DNA of 64,000 nucleotides, from contig NZ_PNFD01000001.1 in the NCBI RefSeq assembly GCF_003254645.1, positions 310,001 through 374,000 on the forward strand, read 5' to 3'. Of this stretch, positions 1 to 7,329 are shown piece by piece. The translations under genes were made by a program, and so were the position numbers. The DNA comes from Microbacterium suaedae. Its GTDB lineage: Bacteria; Actinomycetota; Actinomycetes; Actinomycetales; Microbacteriaceae. Position 1 is the first letter of the stretch. Every line of letters starts with the position of its first letter. Under the pieces are notes generated by a model. That model made no database searches. It was given only the letters and a program-made list of their open reading frames with translations, and had not been told where the DNA came from.

Positions 1-1283
1 GCACCGGCCTGGTCGATGAGGTCGATCGCCTTGTCGGGCAGCACGCGATCGGCGATGTAGCGATCGCTGAGCTCGACGGCCGCACGAAGCGCGTCTTCTG
101 TATACGTCACCTCGTGGTGCGCCTCGTACGCCTCGCGCAATCCGTGCAGGATGAGAACGGCATCCTCGACGCTCGGCTCGCCCACGCGCACGGGCTGGAA
201 CCGCCGCGCGAGCGCGCCGTCCTTCTCGATCCGTCGGAACTCGTCGAGGGTCGTGGCGCCGACCAGGTGCAGCTCACCACGCGCAAGGCGCGGCTTGAGG
301 ATGTTCCCCGCGTCCATTGCACCGCCGTCGCCGCCTCCGGCGCCGACGATCGTGTGCAGCTCGTCGACGAAGAGGATGATCTCCCCCTCCTGCGCCGCGA
401 CCTCCTCCAGCGTCTTCGTCAGCCGCTCCTCGAAGTCGCCGCGGTAGCGCGCCCCCGACAGCATCCCCGCCATATCGACGCTCACGACGCGCTTGCCGGA
501 CAGCTGCTGAGGCACCTCATCGGCGACGATCGCGCGGGCGAGCCCCTCGGCGATCGCCGTCTTGCCGACACCGGCCTCGCCGACGAGAACAGGGTTGTTC
601 TTCGTGCGGCGCGAGAGGATCTCGATCGTCTGCTCGATCTCGTCCTCGCGCCCGATGACAGGGTCGATCCGCCCTTCGCGAGCACGGGCCGTGAGATCGA
701 CGCCGTAGGTGTCGAGCATCGACTCCTGCGACGTCTGCTGCTCCCCCGCTCCCTGCGGGACGGCCTGCTCGCGAGCACCGTGCAGAAGCGCGTCGGGCGT
801 GACGCCCTGCGCAGCGAGGATCCGACCCGCCGGCGTGTCCTGCGACAGCACGAGCGCGAAGAAGAGGTGCTCGGGGTCGACGTAGGTCGATCCCGAAGAG
901 CGCGCAATCTGGACGGCGTGATAGAGGGCCCGCTGGGCCGAGGCCGTCATCTGCGCGGCATCGGCACCGGTGGGGGCCGTCGCCTGCGGCAATGAGGATT
1001 CAGCCGCCGACGCGAGCGCATCGGCATCGACGCCGATCGCCGAAAGCGCGGGAGCGACCGTCTCGTCGCCGGGGAGCACCCGGAGCAGGTGCAGCGCGTC
1101 GAGCTCGGCCTGTCCGCGCTCGAGCGCGTAGGCGCCCGCCTTCTGGATGACTTCGTGCGTGCGAGCGCTGAGTAGGCGCCGAATGTCGATCGATCGCGCC
1201 TCACGCGCCCGCTGCCCCTGCAGATACCGCGCCAGGAACTCGTCGAACGACCCCGCGCCGACGGGAAACTCCGTGTCGGGCAT
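1..1283 (-). CDS. Clp/Hsp100 AAA+ ATPase, N-terminal part (truncated by window edge)
   Basis: This is the N-terminal 427 codons of a Clp ATPase that unfolds proteins for refolding or for ClpP. After a Clp-N type alpha-helical domain (about residues 10-150) comes the first AAA+ domain. It has the entry motif [19 protein letters not shown], Walker A GEAGVGKT, Walker B ILFVDELH and the late motif [13 protein letters not shown]. The ATG at 1283 follows a strong purine-rich ribosome site (AGGAGGAGG) by 4 nt. Two HAIR-like operators lie 20-69 bp upstream, which suggests HspR heat-shock control, as is known for actinobacterial clpB. The divergent N-domain and the LIDQAG motif look closer to ClpC-like proteins, so ClpB versus ClpC cannot be settled without the second AAA+ domain beyond the edge. 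Confidence 0.93.
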   Translation of the reverse strand, partial: MPDTEFPVGAGSFDEFLARYLQGQRAREARSIDIRRLLSARTHEVIQKAGAYALERGQAELDALHLLRVLPGDETVAPALSAIGVDADALASAAESSLPQATAPTGADAAQMTASAQRALYHAVQIARSSGSTYVDPEHLFFALVLSQDTPAGRILAAQGVTPDALLHGAREQAVPQGAGEQQTSQESMLDTYGVDLTARAREGRIDPVIGREDEIEQTIEILSRRTKNNPVLVGEAGVGKTAIAEGLARAIVADEVPQQLSGKRVVSVDMAGMLSGARYRGDFEERLTKTLEEVAAQEGEIILFVDELHTIVGAGGGDGGAMDAGNILKPRLARGELHLVGATTLDEFRRIEKDGALARRFQPVRVGEPSVEDAVLILHGLREAYEAHHEVTYTEDALRAAVELSDRYIADRVLPDKAIDLIDQAG

Positions 1284-1302
1284 GACCCTCCTCCTCATAG
1301 AA

Positions 1303-1323
1303 CTTGACCTGATGCGACTCAAG
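1303..1323. promoter_or_regulatory. HAIR-like operator 1 (HspR site)
   Basis: CTTGACC-N7-ACTCAAG matches 12 of 14 arm positions of the HspR-associated inverted repeat CTTGAGT-N7-ACTCAAG. It lies 20 bp upstream of the Clp ATPase start. Confidence 0.75.
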
Positions 1324-1331
1324 TTTCATGA

Positions 1332-1352
1332 CTTGAGTCCATCCTTGTCAAG
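1332..1352. promoter_or_regulatory. HAIR-like operator 2 (HspR site)
   Basis: CTTGAGT-N7-TGTCAAG matches 12 of 14 arm positions of the HAIR consensus. It is 8 bp from operator 1, with the centres 29 bp apart. On the minus strand its outer arm contains TTGACA, a candidate -35 hexamer for the Clp gene, so a bound repressor would cover the promoter. Confidence 0.72.
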
Positions 1353-1405
1353 TTCAACGCCATGGCGGGACGTGTATTCCCTCCCGTTCGACGCCCGCGC
1401 GCACA

Positions 1406-1436
1406 AAGAAGCGCCCGGGTCTTCCGGGCGCTTCTT
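1406..1436. terminator. Hairpin terminator of the small membrane protein gene
   Basis: A perfect 13-bp stem (1406-1418 with 1424-1436) and a 5-nt loop lie 16 nt beyond the stop codon of the minus-strand gene at 1452-1853. On that strand the stem starts AAGAAGCG and ends in CTTCTTT. Confidence 0.8.
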
Positions 1437-1451
1437 CGTGCATCGCGGCGA

Positions 1452-1853
1452 TCAGTCGCGTGGAGACGGCGGGCGCGACTGTCGTGCCGCAAGGATCAGC
1501 GCGATGAAGGTGACGATCGCGGGCACGGCGAGTGCGGCAGCCACACCCCAGTGAGCCGCCCCGCCCTGCACAGATCCGACCGCGACGGCGAAGATGAGCA
1601 CCTGGGCGACGACGCCCCCGGACCTGCCCCACGAGCGCCCGGACCAGACGGCCACCGCAAACGCCGCGAGCGCGATCGTCGCCGCGAGGGACATCACGAC
1701 GAGCGCCACCGACGTCGCGACCGATGCGAGATCCCCCTGGATGAGCTCGACGAACTGTACGCCGGTGAGCAGGAGCAGCGCGATCGCTTCAAGCGCAAGC
1801 AGCACGGCAGCGGCTCTCGCAGCGGGTGCGCGGAAGGCGGCGGAAGGCGTCAT
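1452..1853 (-). CDS. Small four-TM membrane protein, unknown function
   Basis: This 133-residue protein appears to be an integral membrane protein with four hydrophobic segments at about residues 11-35, 42-68, 78-98 and 101-122. The tail is short, charged and cytoplasmic-looking (RQSRPPSPRD). No catalytic motif or recognised family is visible. It is monocistronic: a hairpin terminator follows it and the HspR/Clp promoter lies beyond. The length, helix pattern and GC-rich codon use support a real gene, probably one of the many poorly conserved actinobacterial membrane proteins. A function cannot be assigned. Confidence 0.7.
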   Translation of the reverse strand: MTPSAAFRAPAARAAAVLLALEAIALLLLTGVQFVELIQGDLASVATSVALVVMSLAATIALAAFAVAVWSGRSWGRSGGVVAQVLIFAVAVGSVQGGAAHWGVAAALAVPAIVTFIALILAARQSRPPSPRD

Positions 1854-1884
1854 GGGGCCCTTCTCGATGATCCGTCCGACCGTC

Positions 1885-1910
1885 TCCGCCCGCCGGTATC
1901 GGCGGGCGGA
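1885..1910. other. Perfect 11-bp hairpin in the divergent intergenic region
   Basis: TCCGCCCGCCG pairs perfectly with 1900-1910 across a 4-nt loop. It sits 31 bp upstream of the membrane-protein start (minus) and 185 bp upstream of the WhiB start (plus). No U tract follows on either strand. It could be an insulator or terminator remnant, or a leader structure. Confidence 0.5.
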
Positions 1911-2094
1911 TTCCTGGAGATTTCCAGAAACCCTTGATCGAGGGCATCACCTGTACGACAATTGTTAACGGTGTGTTTCCCACAGCGTGGTGGGGTGCGG
2001 GGTCAGGAGCCCCGTCGCACATCCAGCGTAATCGACCCGATCCGATCCGCTGACGACCAGACAGACCCCACCACCTCGCAAGGAGCTCCCCCGC

Positions 2095-2343
2095 ATGGAT
2101 TGGCGTGACAAGGCCGCGTGCCTGACAGTCGACCCCGAACTGTTCTTCCCGGTCGGCAACACCGGCCCCGCAGTTGACCAGATCGAGAAGGCGAAGTCCG
2201 TCTGCGCGCGCTGCACTGTCACAGAGGTGTGCCTGCAGTACGCCCTCGAGTCCGGGCAGGACTCGGGTGTCTGGGGCGGGCTCAGCGAAGACGAGCGCCG
2301 CGCGCTCAAGCGCCGCGCCGCTCGCGCCCGTCGCGCCAGCTGA
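2095..2343 (+). CDS. whiB1: WhiB1-type [4Fe-4S] transcription factor
   Basis: This is an 82-residue Wbl protein. The four cluster-binding cysteines are C9, C37, C40 and C46 (C-x27-C-x2-C-x5-C). The GVWGG turn is at 58-62, followed by a basic DNA-binding tail. The N-terminus (MDW, DPELFFPVGN) and the tail (GGLSEDERRALKRR) match mycobacterial WhiB1 and Streptomyces WblE rather than WhiB2. These proteins sense NO or redox state through the cluster and act with the primary sigma factor. The ATG is preceded by AAGGAG at 11 nt. The neighbour on the opposite strand is a PdtaS-type kinase, the same pairing as Rv3219/Rv3220c in Mycobacterium tuberculosis. A perfect hairpin follows the gene. Confidence 0.93.
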   Translation: MDWRDKAACLTVDPELFFPVGNTGPAVDQIEKAKSVCARCTVTEVCLQYALESGQDSGVWGGLSEDERRALKRRAARARRAS

Positions 2344-2350
2344 CCCTTCC

Positions 2351-2385
2351 ACAGCGCGCCCCCTCCTCGCGAGGGGGCGCGCTGT
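2351..2385. terminator. Bidirectional hairpin between convergent whiB1 and pdtaS
   Basis: A perfect 15-bp GC-rich stem (2351-2365 with 2371-2385) and a 5-nt loop lie between the stops of two convergent genes. There is no clear U tract. Confidence 0.8.
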
Positions 2386-2403
2386 GCGTCCAGGGTCAGC
2401 GAC

Positions 2404-3906
2404 TCAGGGCTTGACCCACCGCAGTGGAATGTCGATCGCCACCTCGGTTCCCCCGTCGAAGACCGAGTCGGATCCGCTGATCTGGCGCCACTCGATCGAA
2501 CCACTCAGCTCGCCCTGAATGAGCGTGCGCACGATCTGTGTGCCGAGTCCTCGCCCGACCTGCCCCTCCGGCAGACCGCCACCTGTGTCGCGCACGCGCA
2601 CGAGGAGTTCCTCGTCCCCGCGCTCCGCCACGATCTCGACCTCGCCCTCGCGTCCCGCGAGCCCGTGTTCGACGGCGTTCGTGACGATCTCCGTCAGAGC
2701 GAGGGCGAGCGGCGTCGCATACTCGCTCGGGAGTGTCCCGAACGTTCCCGTCGTACGCGTGTGGGCGACCGTGTTCTGCGCGGCAGCCACCTCCGCGACG
2801 AGCCGCAGCACCCGCGCGAAGACCGCGTCGAAGTCGACCTTCTGACTCAGTCCTTCGGACAGCGTGTCGTGCACGACCGCGATCGCGGCGACCCGCTGCA
2901 TCGCTTGCAGAAGCGATTCGCGCGCTTCGTCGCTCGCGGTGCGGCGCGCCTGAATACGCAGAAGCGACGCGACCGTCTGAAGATTGTTCTTGACGCGGTG
3001 ATGGATCTCGCGGATCGTCGCGTCCTTCGTGAGGAGCTCCTGCTCCTGGTTGCGCAGCTCGCTGACATCGCGGCACAGCACCACGGCGCCGAGTCGCTCG
3101 CCATGATCTCGCATCGGGATGATGCGAAGCGCGACCGTCACGCCCCGCGCCTGGATGTCGCTGCGCCACGGCGTGCGCCCGGTGAGCAGAACGGGCAGCG
3201 ACGCCTCGTCGGCCGATGCGTCGCGCTCGGGCGGCATGATCTGCCGCGCCACATCGGACAGCGTCTCTCCCTCGAGCTCGTCGACGAACCCGATGCGATT
3301 AAAGGCACTCAGTCCGTTGGGGCTCGCAAAGGTCACGACACCGTCGACGTCGAGCCGGATCATGCCGTCTGCCGCGCGAGGCGCCCCCCGACGGGGCCCC
3401 ATGGGCGCGGTCATATCGGGATAGTCACCCGTGGCGATCATGCCGAAGATCGCGTTGGCGCACTCGTCGAAGGTCAACTGCTGACGCGACGGTGCACGCA
3501 CCTCGCTGAGGTTCGTGTGCCGCGTGAGCACGCCGATGACCGAGGTGCCGTCGTCGTCACGACGAACGATCGGCACGGCTTTGACGCGCGTCGGCGTCTC
3601 CTCGAACCACTCGGGGCTCGACGAGTCCACGATCTCGCCCGTACGGAACGCCTCGCGCACCTGGCTCTGCCACTGCGGGCGCACCTTCTCGCCGACGATG
3701 TCGCGGTAGAAGAGCGTCGCCGATCCGCTCGGCCGGATGTGCCCGACAGCGCGGAACGAATCGTCAGAGGTCTGCCCCCAGATCACGATGTCTGCTGACG
3801 CGAGGTCGGCGAGGAGCTGCCCATCGCCGTGGACGCGATGGATCCATTCGATGTCCTTCTCGCTCAAACGGTCCTGGGACGTGAGGAGATCGCTGAGTGT
3901 CGACAC
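2404..3906 (-). CDS. pdtaS: PdtaS-type cytosolic sensor histidine kinase
   Basis: A 500-residue kinase with no membrane segment. The N-terminal GAF-like region spans about residues 1-140 and a PAS region about 180-285. The dimerisation and phosphoacceptor box REIHHRVKNNLQ has the candidate phospho-histidine at 303, and the HATPase_c domain follows (TEIVTNAVEHG, DTGGGLP, GLGTQIV). This is the HisKA_2 architecture of mycobacterial PdtaS, which phosphorylates the RNA-binding antiterminator PdtaR. No pdtaR gene is in the window. The start is GTG. TACGCT ends 7 nt before it, so the message is probably leaderless, with a promoter inside the 3' end region of the preceding ATPase gene. Confidence 0.92.
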   Translation of the reverse strand: MSTLSDLLTSQDRLSEKDIEWIHRVHGDGQLLADLASADIVIWGQTSDDSFRAVGHIRPSGSATLFYRDIVGEKVRPQWQSQVREAFRTGEIVDSSSPEWFEETPTRVKAVPIVRRDDDGTSVIGVLTRHTNLSEVRAPSRQQLTFDECANAIFGMIATGDYPDMTAPMGPRRGAPRAADGMIRLDVDGVVTFASPNGLSAFNRIGFVDELEGETLSDVARQIMPPERDASADEASLPVLLTGRTPWRSDIQARGVTVALRIIPMRDHGERLGAVVLCRDVSELRNQEQELLTKDATIREIHHRVKNNLQTVASLLRIQARRTASDEARESLLQAMQRVAAIAVVHDTLSEGLSQKVDFDAVFARVLRLVAEVAAAQNTVAHTRTTGTFGTLPSEYATPLALALTEIVTNAVEHGLAGREGEVEIVAERGDEELLVRVRDTGGGLPEGQVGRGLGTQIVRTLIQGELSGSIEWRQISGSDSVFDGGTEVAIDIPLRWVKP

Positions 3907-3909
3907 GCT

Positions 3910-5094
3910 TCACAGCGTAGTCGTGAGGCGCCCCACCGCGTGTGCGAGCGGCGCCCGTCGGCGTGGCAGCACAGGACGTGCCGCGAGCAGCGCAGCGTCG
4001 GCGGCCCGCGGATCGTCTGGCACGAACCACGCATCGTCGACCCCGGCATACTGTGCGAGCGAACGCCGTACCTGCCGGGTGCCGTCGACGCCGAATGGGG
4101 CGCTGCGCATTCGGTTGACGACCGCTCTGCGCGGAGCGCGCGGCGCGATCTCGTCCACACGGGCCATTCCTCGGATGAATCGCGCGATGCCGACCGGCTC
4201 TGCTGCCGCGACCGCGATGAGGGAGTCTGCCGCAGACACCGCGGCAAGGGCGGCCGCGTTGCGCCGTGGCGCGTCGATGTCGCTCACGATCTCTTCGTCG
4301 GCCTCCAGTGAAGCACCGATATCGACGATGATGTGATCGGCCCAGTCGCGGGCGACGTCCAGCGCGGAAGCGACGCGCTGCGCCGACATCTCGGGCCACC
4401 GTGACGGTCGGTTGATGCCCGTAAGCACCTCGATCGGGTGCTCGCCGAAGGCGACCGGCGCACTGAGTCGCGTGAGCTCGTGCGGGTCGAGGACGCCATA
4501 GTCGGTCTGGCGGCAGGCCGCGGGAAATCCCGGCGCCTCGTCCGGCAGGTCAAGTCGCTGCGCGATCGACGGGGCGTGCGTGTCTGCGTCGACGATCGCG
4601 ACCCGCTCTCCGCGGAGGGCGAGAGCAGCCGAGACCGCGAGGGCGATCGTCGTGCGCCCCGGCGCCCCGTGCGGTCCCCACACGACCGTGACCTTCCCCC
4701 GCCGGTTCTCGCCCGGCAGCTTCTCGGTCACTCGCATCTGCCGCGACTCGACGGCCGTGCGGATCTCAGCACCGTCGGCGGCGAGAGGGAGTGCGTCTGA
4801 GAGTCCGAAAGACGCGACCGCGCGACGCTCGGCCCCGCGATCGGCGAGGGCGACGATGCGCACCCCGCTGCGATCACATATCGCGACGACCTCGGGGACG
4901 AGCACGACCCGTGTCGCGTGCAGGATGATCGTGTCGGCTTCGCGAAGCGCCTCCCAGACGCGCGAGGACGCATCCGCCACGGCAGCGACGATCTCCTTCG
5001 GACGTACGAGAGCGGCGACCTCGATGCCCTCTTCGGCGACAGCGGCCGCAATTCGCGAACCGTGCGGCTCGTCGACCGCGACGATCGCGCTCAC
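3910..5094 (-). CDS. MinD/ParA-like P-loop ATPase with variant Walker A (Rv3213c-like)
   Basis: A 394-residue protein: a receiver-like N-terminal region (about 1-125), then a SIMIBI/ParA-type ATPase (about 133-345). The P-loop reads GPHGAPGRTT (140-149), so the lysines usual in the deviant Walker A of MinD/ParA are absent and an arginine precedes the TT. The switch aspartates are recognisable (VAIVDADTHAPS; HIIVDIGAS). Mycobacteria carry a comparable ParA-related protein in the same neighbourhood (Rv3213c). The start overlaps the stop of the SAF-domain gene by ATGA, so the two are translated together, as in CpaB/CpaE-like pairs. The cargo is unknown. Confidence 0.82.
   Translation of the reverse strand: MSAIVAVDEPHGSRIAAAVAEEGIEVAALVRPKEIVAAVADASSRVWEALREADTIILHATRVVLVPEVVAICDRSGVRIVALADRGAERRAVASFGLSDALPLAADGAEIRTAVESRQMRVTEKLPGENRRGKVTVVWGPHGAPGRTTIALAVSAALALRGERVAIVDADTHAPSIAQRLDLPDEAPGFPAACRQTDYGVLDPHELTRLSAPVAFGEHPIEVLTGINRPSRWPEMSAQRVASALDVARDWADHIIVDIGASLEADEEIVSDIDAPRRNAAALAAVSAADSLIAVAAAEPVGIARFIRGMARVDEIAPRAPRRAVVNRMRSAPFGVDGTRQVRRSLAQYAGVDDAWFVPDDPRAADAALLAARPVLPRRRAPLAHAVGRLTTTL
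3914..3919 (-). promoter_or_regulatory. Leaderless -10 element of pdtaS
   Basis: TACGCT on the minus strand, 7 nt before the GTG start at 3906. It lies within the last codons of the upstream ATPase gene. Confidence 0.55.
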
Positions 5095-5777
5095 CCGTCG
5101 GCCCCGGTCGAGCCGTCGTCCGCCTCTGGCGACGAGGAGGCCGCCTCGTCCTCCTCTGGGACGAGCACGGGCACGGCCGAGATCGCCGAGCCGCCGGAGA
5201 CATGCGCGAGCACACCCGGAACGTCATCGCGAGAGACGACGAGTTCCAGCACAGCGCCCGCACGCGCGACGACGCCGTCGTCGGCGCGGACCTGTCCGAC
5301 AACGGCGTCGGCGACGATCACCTGCGGTTCGCCGTGCTCGCCGGGCGCCACGAGAGGAGCCGCCCAGAGCTCGACCGTCGAGCCGGACGCGATGTCCCCC
5401 GGAACGTCGAGAGCGCTGCGCACGACGACAGTCGTCACGTCGGCATCGGAGGAGGATCCGACGGCCGCAGCAGGCAGCAGCTCGCCCTCGGCGATCGTCC
5501 GGGTGGAGACGAGCCCCTCAGTGAGATCCGATGCAACCAGGTAGTCGTCGGTCGCGTCGCCCAGCTGCGTTTCGAGCTCGACGACGTCGGCGACCGTGAC
5601 CGCCTGCCCCGGGACGATGGCGTGCGCCGCGACCAGGACGGGTGCCGTCTCGCGCGCGGCGTGGACGACACCCCACACGCCGGCGATCGAGGCGAGAACG
5701 AGAGCGACCCCGATGAGGAAACGTGGGTCAGCCCAGGAGGACCGGGCACGGCCGGCAGGGCGGGGTGAAGAGGACAT
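5091..5777 (-). CDS. SAF-domain (CpaB/RcpC-like) membrane-anchored protein
   Basis: A 228-residue protein with one N-terminal transmembrane anchor (about 18-40: FLIGVALVLASIAGVW), then an SAF-type domain (about 45-110: LVAAHAIVPGQAVTVADV), then an acidic Ser/Glu/Asp-rich tail. SAF domains of this sort occur in CpaB/FlgA-like assembly factors. The ATG at 5777 was preferred over an in-frame upstream start because it places a basic segment directly before the membrane helix. It overlaps the downstream MinD-like gene by 4 nt, which suggests a two-gene operon. No pilin or secretion ATPase gene is nearby, so a role in pilus assembly is only a guess. Confidence 0.78.
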   Translation of the reverse strand: MSSSPRPAGRARSSWADPRFLIGVALVLASIAGVWGVVHAARETAPVLVAAHAIVPGQAVTVADVVELETQLGDATDDYLVASDLTEGLVSTRTIAEGELLPAAAVGSSSDADVTTVVVRSALDVPGDIASGSTVELWAAPLVAPGEHGEPQVIVADAVVGQVRADDGVVARAGAVLELVVSRDDVPGVLAHVSGGSAISAVPVLVPEEDEAASSSPEADDGSTGADG

Positions 5778-5863
5778 GCACGAGATGTTGGCAGATTTCG
5801 CAGACGGGCCTCGAAAACTGTCCACAGCTCGGGCCGAGCAGCGCAGGAAATCTTTCGGTTCGC

Positions 5864-5869
5864 CATAAT
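5864..5869 (+). promoter_or_regulatory. Leaderless -10 element
   Basis: CATAAT ends 6 nt before the ATG of the small HTH gene at 5876, so the transcript is expected to begin at the start codon. Confidence 0.6.
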
Positions 5870-5875
5870 GGGACC

Positions 5876-6142
5876 ATGTCGACGGATCCGGAGGCGCTGT
5901 TCTACACGACCGCTCAGGTGGCCGAGCTCCTCAGCATCACGCCTGAGGAGGTCGTCTCCCTCGTCCACGATGGCGCCCTGCGTGGAACGCAGCTGGGCTG
6001 CCCCGCAGCGTGGCGGGTCGAGCGTGCGAGCGTTCGCGACTATCTGGACGACCAGAACGAGCAGAGCCGACGGCATGCTCTCTGGCACCAGTCGAACGTC
6101 GCGAGCATGCCCGAGGTCTGGGGCAGCCACAACCCACTCTGA
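5876..6142 (+). CDS. Small MerR/excisionase-type helix-turn-helix protein
   Basis: An 88-residue DNA-binding protein. Residues about 8-55 form a winged helix of the HTH_17 type (FYTTAQVAELLSITPEEVVSLV, then an ALRG wing and a YLDD helix). The tail is His/Asn-rich. It is short like BldC and excisionase-type regulators, but no phage gene is nearby. The ATG at 5876 was chosen because the similarity begins there and CATAAT stands 6 nt upstream, giving a leaderless start. It is transcribed divergently from the SAF/MinD-like pair and could regulate it. Confidence 0.8.
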   Translation: MSTDPEALFYTTAQVAELLSITPEEVVSLVHDGALRGTQLGCPAAWRVERASVRDYLDDQNEQSRRHALWHQSNVASMPEVWGSHNPL

Positions 6143-6147
6143 CGGCC

Positions 6148-6750
6148 TCAGAGCGTCCCGACGTCGCGGCGACTCGTCGTACGCACCCAGGAGATCGCGC
6201 CGAAGGTGATCGTGCGCACTCGATCCACATCGGATCCGCGAGGCGCGGCACCCGCGTCGTGAATGGCGATATCCACGTGGTCCGCGCCCGCGCACGTGGG
6301 CGTGCCCGCCACCCGGCCGCCGCGGAGGAGCCCGAGGGTGACCGCTGCCCGTCGTCGGGCGAGGGCGCGCAGCACGAATCCGATGCCCATCCGCGCGCGC
6401 AGCGGATCCTCGGTGTGCTCACCGAGCGAGCGCCGACGATCGTCGGCCTCGAAAACGAGTCCGTCGATCGCTCCGAGCCGGAGCACGAGGAGTCCCGGCA
6501 CACCCTCCTCCGCACCGGCCATCCAGTCGGCCCCCACAGCCTCGACGGACAGCCGATGGGTGCCGCCCGCACAGTCGTCGACGACGACGCGCGCGCCACT
6601 GCCGACGGCGACAAGCCGGTCGCGCAGAGAGAGGCGCGAGACGCGCACCCGCTCCGTCTCGGCCGAGAGCTGCCCGTGCCGGGCTTCGCGCTCGGCGGTG
6701 AACTGCTGCTCGAGATCCTCGAAGAGCGGATCCCACCGCGTATCGGACAT
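6148..6750 (-). CDS. Conserved actinobacterial protein of unknown function
   Basis: A 200-residue soluble protein. The first 35 residues are predicted helical and charged (FEDLEQQFTAEREARHGQL), followed by a beta-rich, glycine-punctuated region (GSGARVVVDDCAGGTHRLSV) and an Ala/Arg-rich helical part. No catalytic motif was recognised. Its layout (helical Glu-rich head, then a small beta domain) is one often seen beside secA and Rv3235-type genes in Actinobacteria, but I cannot name a family. The start at 6750 is supported by TACGCT 7 nt upstream. It converges with the HTH gene, whose stop is 5 nt from this stop. Confidence 0.72.
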   Translation of the reverse strand: MSDTRWDPLFEDLEQQFTAEREARHGQLSAETERVRVSRLSLRDRLVAVGSGARVVVDDCAGGTHRLSVEAVGADWMAGAEEGVPGLLVLRLGAIDGLVFEADDRRRSLGEHTEDPLRARMGIGFVLRALARRRAAVTLGLLRGGRVAGTPTCAGADHVDIAIHDAGAAPRGSDVDRVRTITFGAISWVRTTSRRDVGTL

Positions 6751-6757
6751 GGAGCCG

Positions 6758-6763
6758 AGCGTA
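6758..6763 (-). promoter_or_regulatory. Leaderless -10 element
   Basis: TACGCT on the minus strand, 7 nt before the ATG at 6750. Confidence 0.55.
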
Positions 6764-6900
6764 CAGTCGTCAATCAGCGGGCCCCGAAGGATTCCACAGG
6801 CATATTTCCCCCTCACTGCTGTCGACCGCCGCATGCTGATGTGGAGTAATCCGGTTGTCCCGGGCCACCTCCTTCGAAGGTCACAAAAGCAAAGAACGCC

Positions 6901-7320
6901 ATGCCCTCCTCCGCCACGCCCCGACATCGCACGTACGAGATCCAGGACATGTTCGCGCCGCAGCGCACGAGCAGCGCGAACCTCCCGAATCCGACGCCGC
7001 TCCTCGCGACGCTCGCAGGCGGAGCCCTCGAGGTGATCGCCGGTGTGCGCGACGTCGATCAGCTCGCCCGCTGGCTGGCCGAGGAGCCCTACAGCAGGCT
7101 CGTGCTGCGGGCAAACCTCGCCGCCCGCGCGCGCAGCGCGCGCTCGCAGACGGCGAAGCAGCCGATCTACCACCTGCGCCGGCTGATCTCCTCATCACCG
7201 GCCGACGGCATCGTCGAGGCCACCGCAATCGTCACGATGCCTGTCCGCACTCGCGCGGTCGCGATGCGCCTCGAGGGCATCGACGGGCGCTGGCGGGCGT
7301 CGTCGCTCACCGTCCTCTGA
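6901..7320 (+). CDS. Rv3235-family protein
   Basis: A 139-residue protein that resembles the actinobacterial Rv3235/DUF6459 family: a disordered N-terminus to about residue 28, a helical ALEVIAGVRDVDQLARWL segment, then a small beta domain with VEATAIVTMPVRTRAVAMRLE and a final RWRASSLTVL strand. The family function is unknown. In mycobacteria Rv3235 also lies near secA1, and secA is the second gene downstream here, so the context supports the call. The ATG at 6901 was used; an internal ATG at codon 17 is also possible. It converges with alaA, and the stops are 9 nt apart. Confidence 0.75.
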   Translation: MPSSATPRHRTYEIQDMFAPQRTSSANLPNPTPLLATLAGGALEVIAGVRDVDQLARWLAEEPYSRLVLRANLAARARSARSQTAKQPIYHLRRLISSSPADGIVEATAIVTMPVRTRAVAMRLEGIDGRWRASSLTVL

Positions 7321-7329
7321 CGCGAACGG

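Noticed and set aside
1972..1984. CRP-like site TGTG-N5-CACA upstream of whiB1
   Set aside because: The spacing is shorter than the known TGTGA-N6-TCACA pattern, and a 4-bp palindrome occurs often by chance.
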